Source: Bacteroides gallinarum DSM 18171 = JCM 13658
GTDB taxonomy: Bacteria; Bacteroidota; Bacteroidia; Bacteroidales; Bacteroidaceae
Reading direction: 5' to 3'
Assembly (NCBI RefSeq): GCF_000374365.1
Contig: NZ_KB894142.1
Location: 1 to 60,519, forward strand
Length of the DNA: 60,519 nt
Shown piece after piece: positions 15,845 to 25,366 of this stretch. Position numbers and translations under genes: made by a program. How positions within the stretch are numbered: position 1 is the stretch's first letter; each line of letters begins with the position of its first letter. Below the pieces are notes generated by a model. It saw only the letters and a program-made list of their open reading frames with translations, was not told where the DNA came from and made no database searches.

Positions 15845-18628
15845 ATGGAAAAGAATCCAGTCATATTAAAAGAAAGAGCCAGGCTGTTGCTGCTTGCCCT
15901 GCTTTTCATAAGCCTGAATTCTTTTTCAACCAATACCAAATTCTATAACATCAGCGATATATACGGAATAACCTCGGGAGAAGCATTCTCTATCTGTAAA
16001 GACCAGTACGGTTTTATCTGGACTTCCACCAAAACCGGTGTTCTAAGAGTGACAGAAGGAGACTGCCGCAATTATGAACTCCCCTGTAAAACCACCGACT
16101 TCGTATTCGTTAAGCTGGCTTACAGCAATCCACAACTGTTCTCTTATACCAATAACGGCCAGATATTCCACTACAACGAACTTACCGACCAGTTTTGTTT
16201 TCTGATTGACTTACGGGAGAAAACCGGAAATAACCATATTACGATAGGAACTATCGTTGCCGATACGGACAGTACCCTTTGGATTGCTTCTTCAACCGGA
16301 CTATTCAAATACGGAGGCGGCATCCTTACTAAAATCACACAACCGGAAGAAGATACAAAATACCTCACCTTTTATGACAGCAACCGGCTGTTCTATGCCA
16401 CACCGGCAGGCATTTCATTATTGAATACTTCAACATTAGAAAGCAAACCCCTTTTCTCCAACGACCGGAAAGAGCCCTTCCAGGTATCCAGCCTATACTA
16501 CGACGACCGGCTAAAACGCTTATGGATTGGAACCGAATCCGCCGGCCTTTTCTATTACGATATAATCCGTAACTCCTTATCGGACATTCCTATCAAGGGA
16601 TTTCCGAAACAGCCCGTTCTTGCCATAAGAAAAGACACCAATAATAGTCTACTGGTGGGTATCGACGGGCAAGGCATCTGGAATATCAGTGAAAAAGGAG
16701 ATACGATACTCCATATATATAAGGAAGACCTGAATAATCCCCACTCTCTCCGGGGCGACGGAGTTTACGATATTTTTTGCGATGCATCGAGAAACTGGGT
16801 AGCTACCTACACCGGAAAGTTGTCTTTCTTCGAAAACAACTATTCTCCGGTTATTCCGATTACCTACCAGATAAACAACCCGAATTCCTTGGGAAACAAC
16901 CATGTAAACAAGATTGTCGAAGACCGGGAAGGGCATATATGGTTCGCAACGAACAATGGACTAAGCCGTTGGGATGCAACATCCGGCAGGTGGACGCATT
17001 ATTACCAGGACAAATCGGAACAGGCAAAGGTATTCCTGGCTTTATGCGAAGATAACCAGGGACATATCTGGGCAGGGAGTTATTCTTCCGGAATCTATCT
17101 GCTGGACAGGAAAACCGGGAAAACGCTTAAACACTACTCCTCCAAGACCGGTACTCCCGGATTTGCCGGCGATTTCATTTTCGACTTTTTCGTAGATAAA
17201 GAAGGCGACGTATGGATAAGCGGCAACCAAAAGCTATCCTGCTATCTGGCAAAAGAAGACCGTTTCCGCGAATACCCGGTCCAACCCGTCAGTAGCGCAT
17301 TTGCCGAGCTTGCCCCGGGAAAACTATTGCTCACGACCTCTTATGGTTTACTGCTATTGGATAAAAAACAAGGAACAGTAGAAACCTTAGTCGAAGGCAG
17401 CCTGACCCAGGATGTAGTAGTAACCGGCAATACGGTATGGGTTGCCACTTGCAGGGACGGACTGATAAAATACGATTATGACAAACGGCAAGCCGAGAAA
17501 TTTACAACGGAATCCGGGCTGACATCCAACTATGTGAATAGCATTTTATTCGATAACGGTTTCTTATGGATTGGTACGGAACAAGGCATGTGCCGGCTCA
17601 ACATCTTAAACAATGCAATCCAATCCTATACATCCGTCTATTCCCTTTCGAACACCACTTTCCGCGTCAACTCCTGTACACGGTTGAAGAACGGCAAGCT
17701 GATATGGGGAACCAACAACGGCGCAATCATGTTTACCCCGGAACATATTCAGCCCGCCCGCCCACAAGGCCATATTTTTTTCCAGGATATCACCGTGGCA
17801 GGCCGTTCCATACGTACCATTCCCGGCTTATTAAACAACACACCCGTCAATCAGCAGAAGAACCTGGTCTTTAACTACACCCAGAACAATTTCATATTAG
17901 AATTGCTTCCCATAGGAAGCTCCTCGGGAAACATGAAATTCTCATGGTTATTAGAAGGCTTGGACACCAGTTGGAGCACTCCCTCGGAACTTCACTTCAT
18001 CAATTACACCAACCTTCCCGGAGGAAACTTCAAGCTGCACATCAGGATGTACGACAGTTCGCTATCGCAAATTGTAGATGAACGGAGCCTAAGCATACGT
18101 GTCACGCCTCCTTTCTGGAAAACCTGGTGGTTTGCAACTATCATCGGCCTGTTCATTACCGGTTATATCATTTATGCTTTCAGAAGCTATTCGAACCGCC
18201 TGAAACGAAAGAGCACCAATGACAGGCTTATAGCCGATGCTGCCCAGGCACTTATGCAAGAAAAAACGGCGCAAGCAGAACCGGATAGGGAAAAAAAACC
18301 TGTACTCCCGAGCAAACCGGGCGACCCGTTCGTAAGCCGGGCGATTACCGTTATCAACGAAAACATTTCCAACAGCGAATTCGGAAAGGAAGAATTTGCC
18401 GCAGCCATGAATGTGAGTTCCTCACTTCTATATAAGAAAATTAAAACATTGACAGCTCAATCGCCGTCCGACTTCATCAAGACCGTGCGGATGAACCATG
18501 CCCTCAAACTCCTGCAATCCGGCCAATATACCGTAACCGAAGTCAGTGAACTTTCCGGTTTTTCAAGCCTCAGCATTTTCAGCCGCGCTTTCAAGAGCTA
18601 TTTCGGGAAAACACCTACCGAAATCTAA
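15845..18628 (+). CDS. membrane one-component sensor: propeller, Y_Y_Y, TM, AraC HTH (no kinase)
   Basis: This 927-aa protein has the periplasmic architecture of Bacteroides hybrid two-component systems. A signal peptide is followed by ~14 Reg_prop-type beta-propeller units (repeats such as GFIWTSTKTG, GHIWFATNNGLSRWD, GFLWIGTEQGMCRL), then a Y_Y_Y domain (about 675-755), then one transmembrane helix (WWFATIIGLFITGYIIYAF, about 760-778). After the membrane comes only a short linker and an AraC HTH domain (about 830-927). The histidine kinase and receiver domains are absent. It should sense a glycan fragment in the periplasm and bind DNA while membrane-anchored. It directly precedes the GH43 run (139 bp), its likely target. 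Confidence 0.9.
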   Translation: MEKNPVILKERARLLLLALLFISLNSFSTNTKFYNISDIYGITSGEAFSICKDQYGFIWTSTKTGVLRVTEGDCRNYELPCKTTDFVFVKLAYSNPQLFSYTNNGQIFHYNELTDQFCFLIDLREKTGNNHITIGTIVADTDSTLWIASSTGLFKYGGGILTKITQPEEDTKYLTFYDSNRLFYATPAGISLLNTSTLESKPLFSNDRKEPFQVSSLYYDDRLKRLWIGTESAGLFYYDIIRNSLSDIPIKGFPKQPVLAIRKDTNNSLLVGIDGQGIWNISEKGDTILHIYKEDLNNPHSLRGDGVYDIFCDASRNWVATYTGKLSFFENNYSPVIPITYQINNPNSLGNNHVNKIVEDREGHIWFATNNGLSRWDATSGRWTHYYQDKSEQAKVFLALCEDNQGHIWAGSYSSGIYLLDRKTGKTLKHYSSKTGTPGFAGDFIFDFFVDKEGDVWISGNQKLSCYLAKEDRFREYPVQPVSSAFAELAPGKLLLTTSYGLLLLDKKQGTVETLVEGSLTQDVVVTGNTVWVATCRDGLIKYDYDKRQAEKFTTESGLTSNYVNSILFDNGFLWIGTEQGMCRLNILNNAIQSYTSVYSLSNTTFRVNSCTRLKNGKLIWGTNNGAIMFTPEHIQPARPQGHIFFQDITVAGRSIRTIPGLLNNTPVNQQKNLVFNYTQNNFILELLPIGSSSGNMKFSWLLEGLDTSWSTPSELHFINYTNLPGGNFKLHIRMYDSSLSQIVDERSLSIRVTPPFWKTWWFATIIGLFITGYIIYAFRSYSNRLKRKSTNDRLIADAAQALMQEKTAQAEPDREKKPVLPSKPGDPFVSRAITVINENISNSEFGKEEFAAAMNVSSSLLYKKIKTLTAQSPSDFIKTVRMNHALKLLQSGQYTVTEVSELSGFSSLSIFSRAFKSYFGKTPTEI

Positions 18629-18731
18629 AAAGACGCTCACAAACAAGCCCGGAGGCCATTATACAAGTCTTTTTATCTGAAATGCAAAATGAAATATCTA
18701 AAATGAAAAGCCTCTCCACCGCCTCCTTCCC

Positions 18732-18739
18732 TAACTTTG
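18732..18739 (+). promoter_or_regulatory. -7 promoter box TAACTTTG of the GH43 operon
   Basis: The box matches the Bacteroides TAnnTTTG consensus and lies 28 bp before the start of the epimerase fusion gene, in the only intergenic gap between regulator and enzymes. A clear -33 TTTG is not present, which fits a regulated promoter. Confidence 0.55.
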
Positions 18740-18767
18740 CAAGCAGAACTTTCAGATTATCCATAGT

Positions 18768-20771
18768 ATGAAAAACATGTCACATTATCTACAGCTTATA
18801 TTAATAATGCTGTTCAGTTTCGGGGCAACCGCCAACGGATATGCCCAGAATAAAAAAACAAACATTGCATCTGACTTTGACAAAGTGGGTTGGAAAGTAG
18901 GTATTCAGTCCTACACTTTTACCCGGTATTCCCTTTTTGACGCTATTGATGCAGCGGCGGATTTAGGTCTGAAATATGTAGAGGCTACAATTTGGCAGAC
19001 CATAGAGAGGGGAAAAAAAGAGCGATTCAATCCATGGCAAATGTCAGAAGAGACTAAACAAAAAATCAAGAACAAATGTCTGGAGAAGGATATAACACTT
19101 ACTTCATTCTACTGTCGTCCAAGCAAAGAAGATGCAGAAAACGGACAAACAGAGAAATTGTTCCAATTCTGCAAAGAATGGAATGTATCTTTGACTACCG
19201 ATCCTGTCCGTATTGCAGAAGGTCCGGGAAGTATGGACTTCTATGACGAATTATGCCAAAAGTATGGCGTTTATATGTTTCTGACCAATCATCCCAAAGC
19301 ACATGGTTCACCCTATTGGAACCCAGTGGATGTATTGGCCGATTGCAAAAACAGGAGTAAATACATCGGCGCCTCTGTCGATATAGGACATTTTATGCGT
19401 GATGGTACCAATGTATATGAGGCTGTTAAAAACTACACCGATGCAGGCCGTATGTATCATTTTCACTTTCGTGATGTAGACCGTTGCGACAAAGAAGGAA
19501 AAGATGTAGCCTTAGGTGAGGGAACAGCCCAAATTAAAGAACTGCTAACCTATCTTTATAAAAAAGGCGCTACTCCTATTATTGTATTCGAATATGAAAG
19601 AGAGCAGGATAAACCGTTGAAATACGTGACTCCCAGTGTGGGTTATCTTCATCAACTTAGCAAAGAATTGTTTGAAAACAGGAGAGCGAAAAACTCCAAT
19701 AAAAATGAAACTGTAAAATTGTGGGCACAGAACGCCCGGACAGAAGGTGGATTAAAGATACATGATAAAGATACATTAGCAACAATACATGGCTGGAATA
19801 ATACTGAGCAACTTATTTCATGGAACACCTTCTCTAAGAAAGGAAACTACATCGTACGCATGAAGTATGCTGAACCCTACCAGGGCAGTGCCCTAACTAT
19901 TACGGCAGGACAACAGCAGCTTGCCACACTGATTCAGCCGACCAACAATTGGAATGAATACCGGGAAACGGATTTAGGCGTCATAAATATTCCTGTTACA
20001 GGAGAAATAGATATTAAACTCCAAGGTATCCAACTCTCTTTAGCAAAAGACGAGAAAGGCAGACTGGTACACAAAGAAGCACTACCCGATATACAATGGC
20101 TTTCACTGATACCAACAAAGAAAAAAGCGACTTCCACTCCAATAGCCATATTGAAAGAATTCAAGGGGAAACCTCTTTTTAATGGAAAAACATTCAAAGG
20201 CTGGACTGGCAATAATGGCGACAGTAGCATGAAGTGGTTCCGCATAGAAGAAGGAGCCATTATCGGCGGAAATATAGAAAAGGATATTCCTAAAAATGAA
20301 TTCCTACGTTCCGACCGCGAATACAGTAACTTTGAACTCCGCTTGAAATTCAAAATTAACTGTACAGATGACACATATAACGCTGGTATCCAATTCCGTA
20401 GCCAACCCCAAACTGAAAAGAATAAAGAACATGAAATGATAGGTTATCAGGCAGACATTATCTCATGGAAAAAAGGAGCGCTTTACGATGAACAGCGCCG
20501 GTGGGATTTCTTAGGTACGCCTCTTTGTAAAAACCCAGACTATAATCCCAAAGAATGGAACTCATATATTATCCGTTGTGAAGGTCCGCGTATCCGCATC
20601 TGGCTGAATGGCACACAAACATTGGACTATATCGAGCCCTTCTCTGACTATCCTCACCCGGATACACAAATAGGTAAAATTCCACAAACAGGGTACATCG
20701 CTTTACAAATTCACGAAGGCAAGGCTTGTGAAGTAATTTATAAGGATATTGAAATAGAAAAAATCAAATAG
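18768..20771 (+). CDS. secreted sugar epimerase/isomerase-like TIM barrel fused to DUF1080
   Basis: This 667-aa protein carries a signal peptide (ILIMLFSFGATANGYAQ). Its first module (about 35-310) is an AP-endonuclease-2/xylose-isomerase-like TIM barrel (VGIQSYTFTRYSLFDAIDAA, ASVDIGHFMRDG, YHFHFRDVD, IIVFEYERE), with acidic and histidine residues placed as in metal-binding members. A beta-rich linker domain follows (about 320-455). The third module (about 465-665) is DUF1080 (3-keto-disaccharide hydrolase-like: PLFNGKTFKGWTG, AGIQFRSQP, GYIALQIHEG). The combination suggests processing of oxidised (3-keto) glycosides, an inference from family knowledge. Codons look more AT-rich than in the GH43 genes 4 bp downstream. 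Confidence 0.8.
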   Translation: MKNMSHYLQLILIMLFSFGATANGYAQNKKTNIASDFDKVGWKVGIQSYTFTRYSLFDAIDAAADLGLKYVEATIWQTIERGKKERFNPWQMSEETKQKIKNKCLEKDITLTSFYCRPSKEDAENGQTEKLFQFCKEWNVSLTTDPVRIAEGPGSMDFYDELCQKYGVYMFLTNHPKAHGSPYWNPVDVLADCKNRSKYIGASVDIGHFMRDGTNVYEAVKNYTDAGRMYHFHFRDVDRCDKEGKDVALGEGTAQIKELLTYLYKKGATPIIVFEYEREQDKPLKYVTPSVGYLHQLSKELFENRRAKNSNKNETVKLWAQNARTEGGLKIHDKDTLATIHGWNNTEQLISWNTFSKKGNYIVRMKYAEPYQGSALTITAGQQQLATLIQPTNNWNEYRETDLGVINIPVTGEIDIKLQGIQLSLAKDEKGRLVHKEALPDIQWLSLIPTKKKATSTPIAILKEFKGKPLFNGKTFKGWTGNNGDSSMKWFRIEEGAIIGGNIEKDIPKNEFLRSDREYSNFELRLKFKINCTDDTYNAGIQFRSQPQTEKNKEHEMIGYQADIISWKKGALYDEQRRWDFLGTPLCKNPDYNPKEWNSYIIRCEGPRIRIWLNGTQTLDYIEPFSDYPHPDTQIGKIPQTGYIALQIHEGKACEVIYKDIEIEKIK

Positions 20772-20774
20772 AAA

Positions 20775-22499
20775 ATGAAAACAACGACCAAGTACTTACT
20801 GCTGCTTTCCCTATTATCCGTTCTCCTGGCGGCATGCAGGGAAAAAGAAAACAGTTTTAAAACAATCTGCAATCCGATGAACCTGAGTTACCGTTTTTCT
20901 CTCGACTCCCCGTCCTGGCGTGAGGCAGCCGACCCCAGTATGATAAAATACAAAGGAGAATACTACCTTTTCCTGTCTAAATCCGGCGGCTATTTCCACT
21001 CCACAGACCTCATTCATTGGGATTTAATAACCGCCGACAGCCTTCCGGTAGAGAAATACGCTCCTACCGTTATGGAAATGGACGGAGAGATTTACTTCAC
21101 GGCTTCCGTCGCCACCAACAAGATTTATAAAAGCGCCGACCCTAAATCCGGCAAATGGGAACTGGTGACAGATCGGTTCCCATACATCCTGGCAGACCCG
21201 ATGCTGTTCTACGATTCGGACAACGACAAAGTATATCTATATTACGGCTCCGGTGCAGCCACTCCCATAATGGGAATGGAACTGGATAAAAAGACCTTCA
21301 TGCCCAAAGGAGAAGCCGTTCCCCTATTCTACAGCAATGCCGAGAAATACGGTTGGGAAGTATCCGGAGACTACAATACCAACTACAAACATACCTGCTG
21401 GCTCGAAGGCGCATGGATGAACCGGTACAAAGGAAAATACTACCTGCAATACGCAGTACCCGGTACAGAGTTCAAAAGCTACAGCAACGGAGTTTATGTA
21501 TCGGAACATCCACTGGGACCGTTCACCTTATCCGAGCATAACCCCTTCTCCTACAAACCCGAAGGTTTCGTCAACGGAACCGGACACGGCAGCACATTCC
21601 AGGATATATATGGAAACTATTGGAATATAGGAACCTCCACAATCTCGCAAAGACATATGTTCGAAAGAAGGATTTCCCTATACCCCGCCTTTTTCGACAA
21701 AGACGGCGAGCTCTATACATACACGGCATGGGGAGACTACCCGATGATTATTCCCGATAAAAAGATATCTTCCCCGCAAGAATTGTTCCCGGAGTGGATG
21801 CTCTTATCCTATAAAAAGAAAGTGGAAGTATCTTCTACACTGGAAGGCTATCCCAAAGAGAATGCAGTAAACGAAGACATCAGGAGCTGGTGGAGTGCAA
21901 AGACCGCCGACCGGGGAGAATTCATGACAGTCGATTTAGACCGGAACTCCGAAGTCCATGCCATTCAGGTTAACTTTGCCGACCAGGACGCTACCGCATC
22001 GGGAAAATCGGATTCCATATACTACCGATACCGGATAGAAGGTTCCCAGGACGGGACTACATGGAACCTGTTAGTAGACAAAGCGAACAACGAAACAGAC
22101 GCCTCCAATGACTATATCCAATTGGACACACCCGCAGATGCCAGATACATCCGCATAACCAATATCTATTTCCCCTCCGGAAAGTTCTCAATCTCCGGTT
22201 TAAGAGTGTTCGGAAAAGCGGATAAGCCGCTTCCGGCCACCGCCCGGTTCACAGAGCTGACCAGGAACGACAGCAACCGCAGAACCGTAAACCTGAGCTG
22301 GGACAAAGTCGACGGCGCTACCGGATACAACATCCGGTTCGGTACACAGAAAGACAAATTATACCATAACTACCTGGTGTACGAAGCCAACAACGTCTCC
22401 ATTAACGTACTGAACGCCGACCAAGCCTACTATTTCACTATCGACAGCTTCAACGAAGCAGGTATCACTACCGGAAAAGAAATCAAAACCATTCAATAA
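20775..22499 (+). CDS. GH43-like lipoprotein with F5/8-C-type and fibronectin-III-like domains
   Basis: This 574-aa protein is a lipoprotein (LLSVLLAACRE, cysteine 21). The five-bladed GH43 propeller shows the three expected acidic residues: base D53 in EAADPS, modulator D141 in ILADPM, and acid E211 in CWLEGAW. After about residue 350 comes an F5/8-type C (CBM32-like) sandwich (SWWSAKTADRGEFMTVDL, then RYIRITN). A fibronectin-III-like C-terminal domain follows (NLSWDKVDGATGYNIRFG). GH43 enzymes release arabinose or xylose from plant arabinoxylan or arabinan. It lies 4 bp after the previous gene and 13 bp before the next. Surface or periplasmic location is likely; exact substrate is not decidable. 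Confidence 0.88.
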   Translation: MKTTTKYLLLLSLLSVLLAACREKENSFKTICNPMNLSYRFSLDSPSWREAADPSMIKYKGEYYLFLSKSGGYFHSTDLIHWDLITADSLPVEKYAPTVMEMDGEIYFTASVATNKIYKSADPKSGKWELVTDRFPYILADPMLFYDSDNDKVYLYYGSGAATPIMGMELDKKTFMPKGEAVPLFYSNAEKYGWEVSGDYNTNYKHTCWLEGAWMNRYKGKYYLQYAVPGTEFKSYSNGVYVSEHPLGPFTLSEHNPFSYKPEGFVNGTGHGSTFQDIYGNYWNIGTSTISQRHMFERRISLYPAFFDKDGELYTYTAWGDYPMIIPDKKISSPQELFPEWMLLSYKKKVEVSSTLEGYPKENAVNEDIRSWWSAKTADRGEFMTVDLDRNSEVHAIQVNFADQDATASGKSDSIYYRYRIEGSQDGTTWNLLVDKANNETDASNDYIQLDTPADARYIRITNIYFPSGKFSISGLRVFGKADKPLPATARFTELTRNDSNRRTVNLSWDKVDGATGYNIRFGTQKDKLYHNYLVYEANNVSINVLNADQAYYFTIDSFNEAGITTGKEIKTIQ

Positions 22500-22511
22500 A
22501 TATACAACACC

Positions 22512-23924
22512 ATGAAGTACACTTTTTACAGGAAGAAAACGCTTTTCTTTTTATTGCTGTTCCTATTCTCCATGCCGGTTATGAAGGCGGATTACCCATT
22601 GTTCTGGCAACGGTACACAGCCGACCCGTGGGGAATAGAATACAACGGGCGCCTGTACCTGTTCTGCTCGCACGATACCTACACTCCCCAAAGAGGATAC
22701 GGATATTTTATGAACGACATCACATGTATCTCGACCGACGATTTGAAAAACTGGACAGACCACGGCGAAGTGTTCCACGCCAAAGACTCCAAATGGGGAG
22801 CCCAATTGACCTGGGCGCCATGCGTAATCCACCACAACGGCCAATTCTATCTCTATTACGGCAACGGAAACTGCGGAGGTATCGGTGTGGCAACCAGTAA
22901 AAGCCCGACCGGCCCTTATACAGACAATCAGGACAAACCCGTAGTAAGCATGGATACCCCTGGAGTACAGCCCGGCAGCGGGCAATGGGGCATGTGGTGT
23001 TTCGACCCCAGCGTATGGATAGACGACGACGGCCAGGCATACCTTTATTTCGGAGGAGGCGACCCCGGCAACTCACGGATTATCAGGCTGAAAGACAACC
23101 TTACGGAAACTGAAGGCAAGGCCATACATCCCGACACTCCGGGATTCTTCGAGGCCTCATTCGTGCACAAATACAAAGGCAAATACTATTACTCGTATGC
23201 CGGGCATCATTTCAGCTATCCAGCCAACATAGAGTACGTAATGAGCGACCACCCCATGGGACCTTTTTCCCAACCGGGACTGATACTGCCCAACCCGCCC
23301 GTCAATGACGACTTCAACAATCATCATTCTATCTTCCAATACAAAGGCGAATACTACATTGCATACCACAACCGGGAAGTAGCCTATATAAAAGGAGAGA
23401 CGGACAAACGCGCACGCGAATACATGCGCAGTGTCTGCTTAGACCGCTTAGTGCATAACGAGGACGGCACTATCCGGACAGTTTCGATTACCCGTAACGG
23501 CCTACCCCAACTAAAATACATCAATCCGTACCAACGAAACGAAGCGGAAACCATGGCAAAAGGTTGGGGCATCGATACCGAAGCCCGGAAAGACGAACCG
23601 GGCAACCGTGTCGTAAGTTCCGCCAACGACGGAGACTACATAAAAGTAGAAGGAGTAAGCTTCACCCAAGCGGGCATCTCCAGGCTGGAAGCTCTCATCT
23701 CCTGCGGCGCTCCCCAAGGCGGAAGCATCGAGATACGCCTGGAAAGCGAAGACGGATTGCTGGCAGGTACGCTGAACGTGACTCCTACGGGCGGTTGGAA
23801 CTCCTGGAAAACGATTGCCGCAGACATATCTATCCCCAACGCCGGCGTATTCGACTTGTATTTCGTATTCAAAGGCAATAAAGCAGACTTCGCCCATATG
23901 GATTACTGGAAGTTCGTACGATGA
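22512..23924 (+). CDS. GH43 family enzyme with C-terminal CBM6-like domain
   Basis: This 470-aa protein has a cleavable signal peptide (FFLLLFLFSMPVMKA). The GH43 propeller has D38 (TADPWG), D165 (CFDPSV) and E214 (FFEASF) at the catalytic positions. From about residue 340, YQRNEAETMAKGWGIDTE and later KGNKADFAHMDYWKFV mark a CBM6-type xylan/arabinoxylan-binding module. Together they suggest an arabinofuranosidase or xylosidase acting on decorated xylan. It lies in a run of four GH43 genes with 13-56 bp spacing, so polycistronic transcription is very likely. It resembles the next gene in architecture but not closely in sequence. Confidence 0.88.
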   Translation: MKYTFYRKKTLFFLLLFLFSMPVMKADYPLFWQRYTADPWGIEYNGRLYLFCSHDTYTPQRGYGYFMNDITCISTDDLKNWTDHGEVFHAKDSKWGAQLTWAPCVIHHNGQFYLYYGNGNCGGIGVATSKSPTGPYTDNQDKPVVSMDTPGVQPGSGQWGMWCFDPSVWIDDDGQAYLYFGGGDPGNSRIIRLKDNLTETEGKAIHPDTPGFFEASFVHKYKGKYYYSYAGHHFSYPANIEYVMSDHPMGPFSQPGLILPNPPVNDDFNNHHSIFQYKGEYYIAYHNREVAYIKGETDKRAREYMRSVCLDRLVHNEDGTIRTVSITRNGLPQLKYINPYQRNEAETMAKGWGIDTEARKDEPGNRVVSSANDGDYIKVEGVSFTQAGISRLEALISCGAPQGGSIEIRLESEDGLLAGTLNVTPTGGWNSWKTIAADISIPNAGVFDLYFVFKGNKADFAHMDYWKFVR

Positions 23925-23979
23925 TACCCTCATACCCCATAAACACTCCTATTCAAAACAACTTTAAACTGTAACAACC

Positions 23980-25350
23980 ATGACAAAAAACTGTATCTTA
24001 ACCCTATTAGGAGGGCTTTGCTCACTCTGGACAACAGCCCAAAACCCGATTATCCAAACCAAATACACAGCCGACCCGGCGCCTATGGTGCACAACGACA
24101 CCCTATTCCTTTATGTGGGATGCGATGAAAAAGACGCCCCCTCCAACGCATACCTGATGAGAGAATACCGGCTGTACACCACTACCGACATGGTAAACTG
24201 GACCGACTGCGGCGCACCGCTGAAAACGAGCTATTTCAAATGGTCGGCCGGTGACGCCAGTGCCGCACAATGCATAGAACGTAACGGCAAGTTCTACTGG
24301 TATATATCCTCGCAAAACAAATTCAACCCGGGGTCATCTATCGGTGTAGCCGTTGCAGACACTCCTTACGGTCCTTTCAAGGATGCGCTGGGACAAGCAT
24401 TGGTAACCAATGACATGACTACGGCCGCCAAACACTCGTGGGACGACCTCGACCCTACCGTCTTTATCGACAGTAACAAGCAAGCATACCTTTATTGGGG
24501 AAACGGAGCTTGCTATCAGGCCAGGCTGAATGAGGACATGGTATCCCTGGGCAGTCCGATAACAGCGTTCGACATCGACGACCGGACTGCCTTCGTAGGA
24601 AAGTTCACAGAGGCTCCCTGGGTATATAAACGCAACGACCTGTACTATATGATTTACGCAGCCGAATTTCCGGAATCCATACACTACTCGACCGCCCGGA
24701 CAGCAAAAGGTCCCTGGAAAGCCCAGGGAGTAGTAATGCCGTTGGAGAAAGGCAGCAACACCAATCATCCCGGAATAATAGACTATAAAGGCAACTCCTA
24801 TTTCTTTTACCACAACGACGCACTGCCCGGCGGACATAGTTATTGCAGGTCGGTATGCGTAGAACAATTTACATACAACCCCGACGGAACCATACCGCAA
24901 ATGCACATGACCGATGAAGGAATCAAGAAAGGAGTAGGTACACTCAATCCGTACAAACGCACCGAAGCCGAGACTATCGCATGGGCACAAGGCGTGACCT
25001 CTGCCACAGACAAGGAAAAAGGAGTATATATAACCTCTATCCATAATACCGATTATATCAAGGTACGCGATGTGGACTTCGGGCAAAAAGGCGCTTCACG
25101 ATTTACCGCTTCCGCATCCAGCAGATATCATGGAGGAGAGATAGAGCTAAGAATCGATTCGCCCGAAGGCGAAGTAATCGGTATCCTGAACATTCCCTAT
25201 ACCGGAGAATGGGACTGCTGGGAGCAACACTCCACCAAAGTAAAGACAACCAAAGGAGTTCACGACTTATACCTTATATTCAAAGGTAAAACTCCCCATG
25301 AACTGTTCAACCTCGACTATTGGATGTTCACAGAAAAGAGTTCAAACTGA
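23980..25350 (+). CDS. GH43 family enzyme with C-terminal CBM6-like domain
   Basis: This 456-aa protein has a signal peptide (LTLLGGLCSLWTTAQ). GH43 catalytic positions are D32 (TADPAP), D158 (DLDPTV) and E211 (FTEAPW). The C-terminal module (YKRTEAETIAWAQGVTS, then FKGKTPHELFNLDYWMF) is CBM6-like. It shares its architecture with the preceding gene, pointing to an old duplication and later divergence in specificity. Spacing is 55 bp upstream and 16 bp downstream. Expected substrate class is arabinoxylan-type hemicellulose. Confidence 0.88.
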   Translation: MTKNCILTLLGGLCSLWTTAQNPIIQTKYTADPAPMVHNDTLFLYVGCDEKDAPSNAYLMREYRLYTTTDMVNWTDCGAPLKTSYFKWSAGDASAAQCIERNGKFYWYISSQNKFNPGSSIGVAVADTPYGPFKDALGQALVTNDMTTAAKHSWDDLDPTVFIDSNKQAYLYWGNGACYQARLNEDMVSLGSPITAFDIDDRTAFVGKFTEAPWVYKRNDLYYMIYAAEFPESIHYSTARTAKGPWKAQGVVMPLEKGSNTNHPGIIDYKGNSYFFYHNDALPGGHSYCRSVCVEQFTYNPDGTIPQMHMTDEGIKKGVGTLNPYKRTEAETIAWAQGVTSATDKEKGVYITSIHNTDYIKVRDVDFGQKGASRFTASASSRYHGGEIELRIDSPEGEVIGILNIPYTGEWDCWEQHSTKVKTTKGVHDLYLIFKGKTPHELFNLDYWMFTEKSSN

Positions 25351-25366
25351 TTAATTTACCACAACC

